Source: Immersiella caudata
Taxonomy: Eukaryota > Ascomycota > Sordariomycetes > Sordariales > Lasiosphaeriaceae
Direction of reading: 5' to 3'
NCBI GenBank assembly: GCA_030512335.1
Contig: JAULSU010000007.1
Coordinates: 310,001 to 374,000 of the forward strand
Length of the DNA stretch: 64,000 nt
The first letter of the stretch is position 1; each line of letters begins with the position of its first letter. The notes below the pieces were generated by a model. That model was not told the origin of the DNA. It ran no database searches and was given only the letters and a program-made list of their open reading frames with translations. Positions 42,735 to 53,891 of the stretch are shown piece after piece. A program made the translations under genes and the position numbers.

Positions 42735-43502
42735 TTACGTGCACCCAACCCTCGTCGCGGAAACCGCAATGTCATCATACCAGAAAGTATTGGTATCCCC
42801 ACCGTACGACTCCCAGCCAAAGTAAATCGCCGTAACCTTCGGCCGGATTGAACTCCTCTGCCACTGCTGCGCATTCGGATTCGCAGTCCCCTTGATGCTG
42901 GTAAGACCCGCAATGACCTTGCTGTTGAGCCACGTCTCAATACTGCCGTCCGCGCCGACCTTGTACTCGAAGCATTGCCAGCTTCCGGTGGGCAGGGCAG
43001 CCGAGGCTGCGACGCCCTGGGGCGAGAGATCGGGCAGGGTGGCGTCGTCGGATTCGCGGTTGAACATGAGGATTGAGTTTTGCCCGCCGATGCGGAGGTG
43101 CTTCTTGGCGCCTTGGGCGGAGTCGGGCATGGTGATGAAGGTTACATGAGAGGCGGTAAGGGCCTTGGAGGTGCGGCTGGCGCAAGTTAGTACCGTCGTT
43201 TTCGGCGCTCGGGAGAGAGCAAGAGGGACTCACATCCATGCCCTGACGTAGACATCGCCGCTGGGGACCTTGCTGGTGCCGAAGAAGATGTGGCCGCAGT
43301 AACCACCACCGCCGTCAACTCTGATTGAGTTCTTCCCGCTGTGTGCTTGCGAGGTATCAAGGCTGACCTTGCCACCCTGGCTGCAGTCGGGGGCATATGT
43401 TGGCCATGCTGCCTGGTCCCATCCGCTTTCGAAGCCCTCGGTGACCTGCGCAAGACATTTGGGCACGAGCGCAAGGGCGAGAAGAGCGGTTTGTCGAAGC
43501 AT
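42735..43502 (-). CDS. Cip1-like secreted protein
   Basis: Exons 43502..43234 and 43176..42735 (intron 43177..43233, GTGAGT, branch ACTAAC, CCAG, phase 2) encode 236 residues. After the signal peptide (MLRQTALLALALVPKCLA) the chain begins VTEGFESGWDQAAWPTYAPD. It continues with HSGKNSIRVDGGGGYCGHIF, HLRIGGQNSILMFNRESDD, GSWQCFEYKVGADGSIETWL and YFGWESYGGDTNTFWYDDI. This fits the core domain of Trichoderma reesei Cip1, a cellulose-induced secreted beta-jelly-roll protein whose enzymatic role is debated (lyase-like). There is no CBM1; it stops at TRVGCT. Likely co-expressed with the cellulolytic genes in this window. An ATAAATA element lies about 85 nt upstream. Confidence 0.82.
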
Positions 43503-46500
43503 GGTTGCGATGGAGATCTGAGACGAGGTTCAATGGCCAAGAGCGCGACAAGGAAAGAGTGGTAGGTCTGGGCAGCACCGCGGTATTTATCTGCTCGCGA
43601 AATCTGGGGTGCAATATCGACTCCCGCTGTCGGTGCCTGGATGATTGAATGTTGTATTGCGTCCCCACAGTTCGGAGAGACAGCCCCCGGGTTTGTGTGC
43701 TGTCCCGCGCGGGATGCAGGACGATGCCATCTTGACGTTTTCGCCATATATCGTCTGGAAGGTCGTCATGCAGCCAGACACAGACGATTATTTCTTTTTG
43801 TGAATTCCTGCCAGAGAATTTTCAGTGGAGAAACAGCGGTGGCTGTCATCTTCTTGATCGCGCGATTGTTGAGTGTGCGGAGGAGCGTGGGAGTCCAGAT
43901 CTGCGATGCATTAGCCTGAATTCAGGAAGCATGATTCTCCAGCATAATATGGTCGCAGAGCGACATACCGGAACCAATTTATGCTCTCCGCATTCTTCGT
44001 CGCTTGCGCCTGAACCGGACCGACTTCCTCCAGCGAAAGAACGATTGCTGGATCTGATAGCCGGTGTTGTGGGCTGATAGCCCAATCCAGTCCGGAAGAA
44101 ACTGGCATCGCCGCTTTGGACAGCATCCGATGCAGAAAAGTTTCCAACCGGGTTTCGAGGTAAGGGCGAGTTGCTTGGGGCTGCTTCCCCCTTGCACGAT
44201 TTGTGGGGCCAAAAATGCTGATTGGCTGAAATCCTTGTCTTTGGGGTTCACAGTGGCGTTGTTTGGAAGGACCAAGCTTCACCCTAACTTCAATTCAACT
44301 TGGACGCTCTTGGCATCACTCTTGTTTGAACGTCATTTCTCCTAAGGACGGCGCGGTGTTTGGCCTGTTTTTGCACCGTGAGGTCTAGAGATATCGGCTC
44401 TCGCTTCCAATAAGAGCTTAGCAGCTGCTGCAACCTGCAAAAGGTGCATTCCATTGGTGCATCCCATTGGGGCCCTGATCTTCTCGGTCTTTGGCGCGGT
44501 TGCTCGGCCGCCAGAACTCCTCCGTCTCGAAGCTAAGCTACGTATTACCCAGGATATGTCTTCCCTCATTATGCCCAAGACCATGTAACCTGATCGCAAT
44601 ACAGACGGCAAAGTCTCACGGTCGTGTATGCCATAAGCTCTCCCTTCCCAACGTTGATCCCAACCCACTCTGCCGCCCACAGTTGTGGATTCCTCAACAC
44701 CATCTGCCACCAATCCCCTGCATCGACATTCTCATATCAACTTGGTAGCTTTGGCCGTCTTTCCCCTGCGCATCGTGTCAGAAGCAACAGCAACCCACCG
44801 CTGCCCCCGGAACAAGAGAGCCGCAGCTTGGCCATCATCGACGTGGCGCGATTTCAATCAAGCATAGACTGCACGCAACTGCTCGACCCCCGACCCCCGA
44901 GTCGATGTCGATGTCGCTCACGATGGAAAGTGTTTACGAACCGACCACACAAGAACTAGCACATCTTTGTCAGTCAGGACAGCCTTGACGACGCGTGTTC
45001 CATGTTCTCAGCAATATGCGGCTCAGAAGTCCCATCTTGAAGCTGTCATCACCGCACACCTCGGCATCGGACACTTCAGTGTCCGACGCCCTGCCCGCCT
45101 AAACGATTTGCCCTTCTCGGAGAAAATTTCCATCCTGTCGGCCTGTCGTCCCTTGTGCAGTGACACTAACACGGCGGGCCGCCATCGGTAGTTGCCGTAT
45201 TACATACTGCAACGTGGGGATGTGGTGGCATCGCGGATTCGAGCCGAATCTTCCGCTGCTTTTCATCACTCCAGGGGTGGTACGGAATGAATGCATCCCC
45301 TTTTCGGTGACTGTCGACACTCAAGGCCGGAGACACTGGACCGCGAAGGCGGATACTACTGGGCAACCTTGCACTGGGTATCATATTCCCTCGCAGGCTT
45401 TGGAGTTTAGACTTTGGGTCACTTCCGGGGGATAGCACGTCCAAATTCCATTGGGGGGTTGACGTGCGAGAAAATTGAAGAAAGGCGCGGGACCTTTCGG
45501 TATCGGGGGGTGAGCACCCCGATGCCCACTGCCAAGAGAGCGGCAGAATATCCGGGCTGACGGGAGCCGGCGTCTTGACACAACCACGATGTCGCTACCG
45601 TTCGGGGGACTTTCGGGACCGAGCCGGACAAGACAGCCGCTCGCAGTTGAACATGCCTGGACAGAAATGGGTTTCTGCAGCCAAATACACAATCCGCCTG
45701 GGCATTCCGCCCTGACCTTTGTGTCTTGGCCCGGTTTGCACGCACGGAGCACCATACTGCGATTCGACGACGTCTGACTCGATGGTAATTCGGAGGACTC
45801 GTCGTTTACTTATATTGCCAACCGCGATTTGTTGGGCTTGTCGTATCCCCTGAGTCAGATTTGTCTCTCCATGTTCCGGGCACAGAAGGCTTCGCAATAT
45901 ACCTCACGAGACCGACCGCTATCGCTCCACGCATCAAACCAGGCGTTTGTCGGCATAGCATCAACATCGGCTATTGGTAACATTTTCCGGCGGGGTAGCG
46001 AACTCGGGACTATCCTCGATCGGTGTCTTTTCGTCGAGGGTGCCACGCGTTATGCCATCCCCTCCGATGGGGCTGATGTAAGCTTCGATACAACCCCGTC
46101 CACTTTGGGTCGTTGGTGCCGTTCTGGGAAAGCCAAGACTGCAGGCCGATGTGGCGAGGAATGGCGCTAGACCAACAGCTGGAAAGTTTGCTTCGGGACT
46201 GTGCCGCCCTCGCTGTTTCAGATCGAAGGGCCGCCTACCACCCGCGCGATAAGCTTCCAGCGAGGTACTATTGCCTGCACTATCGCAGTGTTTGCATGTG
46301 TCGGTTGGCCCCCATGGTCCCACCTCCCGCCTCGATGCGACCCTACGCTGACGGTCAAACTACGTTCGAGCCGCTCTTCGACCCTCCCGGTCGCCCTCAC
46401 TGCTCGGATCTGTAACGGAACCGCCCAACACGCCGGCGGGCCGGGTTCTCGCACTTAAGAACCTTTGGCATTCGTGGATCCTTCGACAGAGCATGCTCCC

Positions 46501-46560
46501 TCGACTGACCGGCTTCTCAACTTGTTCCTTTTCTTCCATTTCGTTGAGCACATCAACACC
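43503..46560. other. 3 kb region with no convincing gene
   Basis: Many short ORFs on both strands without codon bias, splice continuity or domains. A stretch at 44460-44590 weakly recalls part of a 5S rRNA gene but cannot be folded into one. This may be an old degraded locus. Confidence 0.45.
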
Positions 46561-47986
46561 ATGACGGTATCTCGCAGCTCACACAGTGGCGTCTCTGCCA
46601 TGTGGACGATAGACAACCCCAAGAACGTACCAAACAAAGCGTGCGCTTGGAACCACTTTACCGACGATGTGATGCCCATCAGTTACTCCACCACTGGTGA
46701 AACAGAGCTCAACTTAGTCGATGAACCAGCCTTGTCCATCAACACGGATTGCGTTGAGCCTGACCTGCGATCACGCGTCGAAGGCAGGGACTTTGAGGAT
46801 GGCGGCAAGTTCCGATGTGAGCATCACACCAAAGCATTGTGACTCCTCCGAAGACGCTCACATATCCCTTCAGCCATCGTCAAGCTTGTCATCCGATACG
46901 AGGGCCAGGACGATCGAGATGCAGGTTCACGAATGGCAACCGGGTGGCTGATGCGATCCGATATTGTCGTCACAGCAGGGAGCAACGTGTTCGACTGGAC
47001 TAATCTCGCTCGCCCCCTCGGTAAGGCCATGCAGATCAAGTGCTACATCGGCTATCACGGAGGCAGTAGCGTGGGCGCCCCAAGCGTGCAGTTCCGCCTG
47101 GCTAAGGCCGTTGTTACAACCCCTGAATGGCTCGCAGGCCCGGATAACCGCCATCGCGACATCGCATTCCTCCAGTTAGACCGACCGTTTGAAGGAAACC
47201 TCCGGTTGTTCGGGCGCAAAGAGACGACACCTGTCCAGGGCCATTTCATGCTTGGGGTGGTAGGATATCCAGGAGATAAAGGGCGCGATGCCGGGCTGTA
47301 TGACGAGTACGGTGGTGAGATGTACGAGATGTTCACCACACAGAAGTACAACCTCCACGATCCACCGAGCAACAACGCGGCGGGTTTACTCGAATACGAC
47401 ATCTCGACCCGAGGCGGTAGGTGTTCCCCCTATTCATGTTTCAAAGGTAACCGTGGCTAATCATCCTCAAGGACAAGCCGGCTCCCCTGTTCTCCGCAAG
47501 GATGTTGACTCCATGACTGTCATCGGCACCCATGTCCACCGCACTGGAGAAAAGGGGCGAGCTAGCGTCATTGGCCATCACGGCAACGACTACAACATGA
47601 TGCTTGAGGCCTTTGACGTCGATCTCCCTGTCATTAGCGATTCCAACGGCATCAGGCTCGTCCAGCATCCCATCTCGACGCCTATTCAGTCACCCGGAGA
47701 TTTCGATATCATATCGCCCGGCGCCTTCGGCCTGGCGTCACCCGCGTCCACGGTCTTGGAGACGCCAATAGACTGCGATAGCTGGGTGGCTGTTTCGAGG
47801 AAGGGTTTCCCTGTTGGTGGTGCAGTTCCTCCGCACCTGATCAAGACAAGCGTGGGCCAAGGGCTCAGTCTTGGCCATGGTATCGTTGGGCCGTTGACTC
47901 CTCCCGACGAGAACATCATACGGCTGCCGGTCGGTAACTTGCTGGAGGTATTTGGGAGTCCTGTGAGTCCGGGGGATGGGTTTTAA
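46561..47986 (+). CDS. V8/trypsin-like serine protease homologue lacking catalytic His and Ser
   Basis: Exons 46561..46816, 46874..47416 and 47472..47986 (introns of 57 and 55 nt, both phase 1) encode 437 residues. The splices restore KFRSIVKLVIRYEGQ and RGGQAGSPVLR. The fold markers are clear: MATGWLMRSDIVVTAG opens the His loop, RHRDIAFLQLDRPF has the Asp, and GGQAGSPVL is the Ser loop. Active relatives read TAGH and GQSGSP. Here the His position reads Ser (TAGSNVFDW) and the Ser position Ala, so it should be non-catalytic. The Asp is kept. A 150-residue Pro/Ile-rich C terminus follows (PISTPIQSPGDFD). There is no signal peptide. In fungi such domains occur as N-terminal parts of NOD-like proteins, but no NACHT region is present. 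Confidence 0.8.
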
Positions 47987-48497
47987 GGGGCTCTCTGTCG
48001 AGATCTTGACCTGGGGAGGAGTGCTACCGGACAAGGCTCTACGGACGGGAGGTCTATACACCGCTACATCTTGGCAACGGGGTAAGACTCCCGCTCTAGG
48101 AACAAGTGACGAGCTAGTTGTATTTTAGTTTATCTCTGGGTTAGAGACTCCGAGCCTAACGGGTGCGGGCAGTCAGGAAGCTGGCTGCTTTCCGTCCTGG
48201 TTCTTTAACAATAATATCACACATTGGTTTGGAGACAGCTGGATCAAACCTCGGGCCATTTTCCCCCCTGAACTTTGATATCGCCGAGCCCGGTGCCATT
48301 TTCACCGCCGGGAGCGTTGGTACATCTCGATTGCCCATTACGAAACCTTCCCATCGCTAACCTCATTTCATTCCAGCTCCGCGATTTCTACCACCGATGA
48401 CGCCGCCACCACAGCCTCATCTTCTCTCGCTTCATCTTGCGCCAAGTCTTCTGGCTCCGGAGATGCAAGCTCCCCCGGGATCTCGTTCCCGTCAATC
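47987..48497. other. Intergenic, no gene seen
   Basis: 3' flank of the protease homologue and of the minus-strand Ecm33-like locus. Confidence 0.45.
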
Positions 48498-49814
48498 TCA
48501 GGTTCCATCCTTCCGGCCGCCAGTTCCGGCCTTTGACGCGGCTGTACCGTCCAATTCCGGCTTCGGCTCTCCCGGCGCTGACGGACCCACCCGCTTCCGT
48601 TTCCGAAGGAAGCCCCATAATTCTAGGCCCAAAACAGCTAGCGCCCCGATCTCAACCCCCGACTCCGATCCCGGTCTTGGCGCTGCTGGAAAGCCCGTGG
48701 TCAACGGTGGACAGCCTCTTCTCGGCCGACGCATCATCCTTGGGAAGCTCAGTGAGGCGTGCTAGGCCGTCTGGGGGGGTAGAAAGGGCAGTGTGGTTTC
48801 CTTGGCAGAGGTAAAGCCCCCTGACGACCTTTTTTTTTCGCAATGTTGGCGTCGAACCAGGAGCAGTCCATCGAAGGGGCGCCGACGAGGTCGAAGTGGC
48901 CCGAGACTTGCTCGAGGGAGTAGAGTTCATTCGACATTGGTGAAATTCCCGGCCATCCGGACAGACTACACGGCTTTGAGGACATTTGCTGTGAACTTGA
49001 GCAGGCTGGGGTCGTTGAGGACGATGAGGCCGTCGGATATGTTTTGAAGGCGCGGGAGGTGCATGTCGGAAAAATTTGTTGTCGTGTTGGAGTATGAGCG
49101 ATCCGCTGATTGACTGCAAGGAGGGAAGTTGGAGGTCCGGATGGATGAGATTCCCCGTCAAATTCAGGTCGGAGCCGGGACTTGAGATGCTCGCGAGGAG
49201 AGGCAGGGCAATCAAGGTCAGGCTGTTGAAAGTACCACCCCACTGGGAAAGTTTCCATACCCCTTCGATGCTTTTGCCGAGCGACTGTAGTCGCCTCGCC
49301 CCAGTTTCAGCTTGGCCGTCGGACCGTTGCCGCTCACAACGACGCGCTGCGCAGTGACTGTTGCGAAGTCGAGTATGTCGAGCCTTGGGTTACCGGAGAC
49401 GATCAAATACTGTACATTTTCCAGGCGGGAATATGAAATGTTGGTGATGCTTGGATTCCCCACGACGTCAATCGTGTTGACCTGCAGCATCGTGCTCAAG
49501 TCCAAAATCACCACCTCTCCTGACTTCCCGGCCAAGCCGGTGTCGGCAGCCGAGGTGTTGTGAATGTACAGTGCGTCCAGTTTCTTCAAGTCTAGCTCGA
49601 CGCCGGAAACACGGGTGGACTTGATGGATATGTCGTTTGGCGTCAAACCAAAACGGCCCTTGATTCCATCGACTGGACCTATCGCATCCATCCACCCCAT
49701 GCTGTTGTCGAGATTCGGAAGGTCGAGAGAGACATAATTGGTGCCTGTTCCACGAACCAAGATTTCCCCCCCTTCTTGGCTTGCCATCACCTGTATCCCG
49801 CCTTGATATTCCAC
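48498..49814 (-). pseudogene. Ecm33-like receptor-L-domain surface protein, frameshifted
   Basis: Reading leftward from about 49814, L-domain repeats appear (VSGVELDLKKLDALYIHNTS, VVILDLSTMLQVNTIDVVG, LDILDFATVTAQRVVVSGNG). They then continue in other frames: LGKSIEGVWKLSQW, LTGNLIHPDLQLPSLQSISG, MHLPRLQNISDGLIVLND, LEQVSGHFDLVGAPSMDCSW, KKKVVRGLYLCQGN, and finally a TM (IGALAVLGLELWGFL) with an RKRKR tail. Breaks needed are one base near 49278, one at AAATTTTT, an in-frame TAG and a shift around GTCGAATGAAC, one extra A in A9 (about 48838) and one extra G in G5 (about 48656). Relatives are wall/membrane-anchored proteins of cell-wall organisation. The 5' end with the signal peptide is not found. 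Confidence 0.65.
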
Positions 49815-50888
49815 CGCTAGTGAACCATTTCAACGTTCCAACCAACCGGGGAAAGGGAGCCCAGATGTTGTGCGAGATTAAATGCCGGGACGGGCAGACT
49901 CGTGCGGTTATCAGGTGGGAGCTTGGAGCTGGGACAGTTTTAGTATATCGGGTTACCTAACCCCCTCAATCAGATGTCCTTCGAGGTATGCTTGCACGAC
50001 AAGGCATTCTTGAATAAAAGCCGAGGCGAGGCGACAGAGTCTGTTGGCGGAATAACAAGGGGTTGCAAATGCTGCAGTCACTCGAGAACCTCGAGGTTCC
50101 CGCCAGATCTACCTATCCTGGTGCAATGGTCATGATAAGGCGGAATAAGGCACGGCTCATGTTGTGCGCACGTCTGTGGCCACCATCTTTTGCTGCCATT
50201 AGAGGCTTTCGAGAGCGCCGGAACCAGTGTAACTCATGTGCAGTCGGCACGTAGCACCACAGAGCGGAGCATGGTGTAAACATCAGCAAAGTTTACATAA
50301 TTCCTGTGATTAACCCTCTTCCCATTCACCCCTTCCTCGTTTCTCAACAATTCTAGTGTCACCTGCAGGGCATGTTGAAATCCGTCCTATACCACAACAC
50401 ATTGAATCAACGGCTTTAAATAAGATAGATGTTTAATTCTACTCATCTGCTACAGTATCCTCTACCTCCTGCATTCTCGGCGGAAAATGCAAGTAGGTAG
50501 TTAGCCCCACTACAACTCCTAAGGCTCGTAATCTGCGACTCATTTGTATACAGCAAAATTCCATCTTGTCTTCGTGCCTCAATTCGGGTTTAACACAACA
50601 GCTGTGCCGTAACAGGCTCTAGTCACCAGCAACTTGGCTGGCTGGGTAGGTACTTAACTGGGCTTAGTAGGGTTGATTTGTCGATGAAACCAGAGGCTGC
50701 TGGAAAGTGGTTTACTTGGGTGGTCTTGGTGGTTCACTCCCTGTCTGCGGAAATGACAGGAATCGCATGCATGTCCGTCCCTGGCACGGTCCTGCACACA
50801 TGCTTTCCGGCCATGTTGCTGATTTGATTTGAGATTTGATTTGATAGGTGATAGGTATGCGGACTGGCAGTTCTCCAAGGAGGGGGAA

Positions 50889-50902
50889 GGGGGGGGGGGG
50901 GG
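50889..50902. repeat. G14 homopolymer
   Basis: Fourteen consecutive G; length unreliable. Confidence 0.9.
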
Positions 50903-51193
50903 AGGTTGGGAAAGCTTCATACATCGAATTTGAGTTTAAGATTCTGGCGTGGACACCGTCGGCTCAGGTCTCAAAGGTGTGCTGGATCCGGTACCAAAAG
51001 GTATGTGCGCAACGGTGAAGTAAGCCGCATCTCACACCGGCGGAAACACGCGCGGGGGTTTGGCGCAAGGATGGATCCTTCTCATTTCCATCGAGCATCT
51101 TGCAGGGATCAGGAAGCCTCAGCTCGACGGCGAACCTGGTCCGGTCAGGTCATTGTCAGGGATTTGTGCCGTCCGCTGCTGCGCTTCAATGCC

Positions 51194-51207
51194 AAAAAAA
51201 AAAAAAA
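51194..51207. repeat. A14 homopolymer
   Basis: Fourteen consecutive A, 162 nt upstream of the LITAF-like ATG. Confidence 0.9.
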
Positions 51208-51296
51208 GACCAAAATGAATTTTAGTCAGGCAGCATTCGCTTTGACGAAGGGAAAGGGGTCGCACGTCCCCTACCTCTAGGGTCGGTATATAACAA

Positions 51297-51303
51297 CTGT
51301 AGT
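51297..51303 (+). promoter_or_regulatory. TATA box of the LITAF-like gene
   Basis: TATATAA 67 nt before ATG 51370. Confidence 0.5.
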
Positions 51304-51369
51304 CCCATTTTTTCCGACTCGGAGTCTTACACATTCCCAAGAATCTCTGGTTCAATCACCTCTGTCACC

Positions 51370-51857
51370 ATGTCTGCACCGCAATACGGATACCAGCAAG
51401 CCCCCCCAATGGGCACCCACCCCCACCCGGAAGAAAAGGTGCCGCAAATGCAAGCCGCCCCGTTGCCGCCGCACCAGTTCAAAACCGCTACCCCCCATTG
51501 CTGGCCTCACTCGTTCCGCTGCGCCCGTTGACTGCCCTAGCTGCGGTCAGCGAGCCTTGACGATTCCCTCTGCCAAAATCGGCAACTCGAACCAGTAGGC
51601 GCTTTCGTTTGTCAACAAGAAGTGCTGTGTAACTGATGATGCTAGTGCCTGGGCCGCTGGGTTGTGTTGCTGTTTCTGCCTGGGTTGCATTCCCTACCTA
51701 ATGAGCAGTCTCAAGGACGTTGAGCATAAATGTGGACATGTGAGTTTCCCTTGCTCGTTGTTTGTTGTACGGTCTAATAACATTTTGATACCAGTGTGGT
51801 GTATCACTTGCGACGTGGCACCGTAGCGGCGTCACGGATGTTCATCTCCATGCATGA
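51370..51857 (+). CDS. LITAF-domain zinc-ribbon protein with one frameshift
   Basis: Exons 51370..51594, 51646..51739 and 51795..51857. Intron 1 (GTAGGC, branch TAACTGATG, CTAG) joins GNSN to HAWAAGL; intron 2 (GTGAGT..CCAG) joins HKCGH to CGVSLATWHRSG. The LITAF domain is complete: PVDCPSCGQRALT (first Cys pair), a membrane-inserting Cys-rich hydrophobic stretch (LCCCFCLGCIPYL), MSSLKDVEHKCGHCG (second pair) and TWHRSGVTDVHLHA. The N terminus MSAPQYGYQQAPPMG is a Pro/Gln-rich tail with likely PPxY-like adaptors. The frame changes by one base at the C6 run 51491-51496 (ATP then IAGLTRSAAPV). One C fewer would make it continuous, at about 126 residues. Members work at endosomal membranes. Confidence 0.78.
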
Positions 51858-52195
51858 TGGACGGGAGGAATTTCGGGAGTGAGGGACATCAGTGATAGCC
51901 TGGAAGATGGACATGATTCGTTTTTTTTAGATGTATTCTAGTCTGCCATGACATGACTTGTAGGAATGAGTTGAGATCTACTTGGCTGCAGCCGGCTCCG
52001 GAGATGGTATTCGATTCCCGCGCTTCTCTCCACTTCATCCCCTCACTTACCGCCCATCCATCGTTCACCTTCCCCCTACGGCACACCAAAATCCGTCCAA
52101 TACTGCTCCACCGTGCAATAAATCAGCGGCTTCAACGCAAACGTTAAATTCTGCGCATCATTCACCACCGTGCCCCCCTCCTCCCCCCCTGCACA
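51858..52195. other. Intergenic, no gene seen
   Basis: Convergent 3' flanks of the LITAF-like and small secreted-protein genes. Confidence 0.45.
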
Positions 52196-52541
52196 TCATT
52201 TAGGCTCGTAATTAGGTCCCCACTGCCAATCTCCTGTGCAGTTGACACCGAGATATGCAGTAGCATCGTCGGTGGGTTGGTAGGTGAATCGGGCGCCTGG
52301 GAAGAAGATGTCGGAGCAATTGAGAGGCTGGTTTGGCGCGCCGTTGACGTCACTAGAGAAGATGTAGGTTTGTTTGGCAGTGGGGGGGGGGAGGGTGTTG
52401 TTGGGGGTTTGAAGGCCCTGTGGGTGTTATCTTGGGTTTTTTAGGTCAACAGAGAAGAGGATTCACTGTGTGTAGCCAGAAGTTGGGTTTGGCAAGGTTA
52501 GGGGAGGCGATGAGGGGCACGAGGAGCGCGGAAAAGGGTAT
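52196..52541 (-). CDS. Small secreted-type protein, start codon not found
   Basis: Exons 52541..52467 and 52417..52196 (intron 52418..52466, GTGAAT..CCACAG, phase 0) read without interruption through a C10 run. They end GVNCTGDWQWGPNYEPK before TGA. The first codons look like a signal peptide (PFSALLVPLIASP), but the codon where Met is expected is ATA (52541-52539), and no in-frame ATG precedes it. The mature part has two cysteines (PLNCSDIFFPG, VNCTGDW), like short fungal cell-surface proteins. Either the start was lost by G-to-A change, the base is wrong, or a tiny upstream exon exists. Confidence 0.5.
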
Positions 52542-52838
52542 GTTTACTTGTGTGACCGAATGATGGCGGCTGTGTTGGTCGCCGCTGTATCCCTAGTTAG
52601 GATGAGATACTAAATCATGGAAAATGTCAGCCGAGTAACCCGGCGCTGGGGAACTTTCCATCTCGCGTAAATGATTCGGGTCACCCAGTTCAGTTTCTTG
52701 CAGCTCGTTGCTCGAGCCTACCGCGTGGCGGCCTCACCAGAGGGATACAGACTTGACATTCGGTGGTAATTTAGAGCATACCGAGAGATACAACCAGCTT
52801 GACTGACAAAAACGGGAATTTCTGTGAGTCTATTAACT

Positions 52839-53891
52839 CTACCAACTGTGTCGACGGTGCCGAGAAGTGGTGCCTCCATCTTCAAGTCCTTGATCCGTGA
52901 CAAGCGGGAGCAATTGCTCCAACTCTGTGTCCCCAGGATCTTGCTGTTGACGCCAGCCCCAAACAGCACAGAAAATAGTGTACGACAGCCCCAAGACGCC
53001 TACAACCAACGCGCCCAGTTGGTCTAGCTCAATGATGCCAATCCCCATATCAGGAACAAAGAAGTCATTGAATAACAGGATCAAGTCCTTCAAAGAGGTC
53101 TGTTGACAATGAGCTCCACAAAGGTTAGTCCGACTCTGAACATGCACACTAGCAGCGCGACCAGTGCCACGCACGCAAGACAGGGTACCAACAGCCCAGC
53201 AATCGCGTAGGCGAGTGTTGATAACGTTGCGTGGAACTCGACAAGGCTCCATGAAAAGTTACCTAGGCCGCAATGGAAGATGAGGAGCGCGAGCCAGACA
53301 TGAGGCTGGCTGCCGAGTAGCAAGAAGGTTTGCAGCCATTCGGCCGAAGACATGTGCTGGTCCTCATCTACAAGCCATGACACGGCCGCGATGGTGAACG
53401 CCGTGGTTACCGAGACAAATCCGTAGCACACGGTCAATGGCCCGATGATTTGGACGAGGCGCTGGCCGGCGTTGAGAATATCCGGTGGGATGTCGGATAG
53501 CTGCAACGGCGTTTGGGGGAAGTGGATGCCTGACAGGATCGGTGCATCATCAGAGGGAATGTGGTCCGAGATATGGAAGCGCAGGCAATAGATGCCCAGG
53601 GCTCTGTTTTCGACACCGAGGAGTTCGATTGCGCGGACCAATAGGTCGGTAGCTGCAAAGAGGGGTAGGCGACAAAGGCCATAAATTCGGCGGAAATCTT
53701 CTTCTCACTGGCGAGGTTAATGAGGACTGATATGAACAGCAAGTCCCAGGCGTAGATCGTGCCGGGGCCGTAGAGGCCCGATGCGCGCTCATAAATCCGG
53801 GGTTGTACGGGGACAGCCTGCCGGTGCCAGAACGCTCAAGGCCGGTTGAGTTCTGAAGCCAATGCTGAGTGTAGTTGCAGAGTACTTCCAT
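52839..53891 (-). CDS. Multi-pass membrane protein with three C-run frameshifts
   Basis: ATG 53891 (MEVLCNYTQHWLQNSTGLER) starts a protein followed through three one-base shifts. The first is after LSPYNP at GGGG 53799-53802, continuing GLYGPGTIYAWDLLFISVLI. The second is after FVAYP at GGGG 53662-53665, continuing AATDLLVRAIELLGVENRA. The third is after LIVNR at GG 53097-53098, continuing SLKDLILLFNDFFVPD. Each is repaired by one extra C on the coding strand. The composite has about 350 residues, with at least five TM segments (for example LVQIIGPLTVCYGFVSV, LVPCLACVALVALLVCMF, LGALVVGVLGLSYTIFCAVW) and an acidic tail (DTELEQLL). Family not recognised. Base errors are at least as likely as inactivation. 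Confidence 0.6.

Larger units (their letters stand above)
49815..51369. other. 1.5 kb intergenic with long homopolymers
   Basis: No gene seen. It holds G14 (50889-50902), A14 (51194-51207) and TATATAA (51297-51303) before the LITAF-like start. The expected 5' part of the Ecm33-like gene is not recognisable here. Confidence 0.5.

Noticed and set aside
44460..44590. Possible 5S rRNA gene (CCGTCTCGAAGCTAAGC-like box)
   Set aside because: Only one short stretch resembles the 5S internal control region; flanking stems cannot be paired into the 5S fold and there is no T-run terminator.
48397..48814. Pro-rich plus-strand ORFs at 48.4-48.8 kb
   Set aside because: They are antisense to the TM and tail of the Ecm33-like locus.
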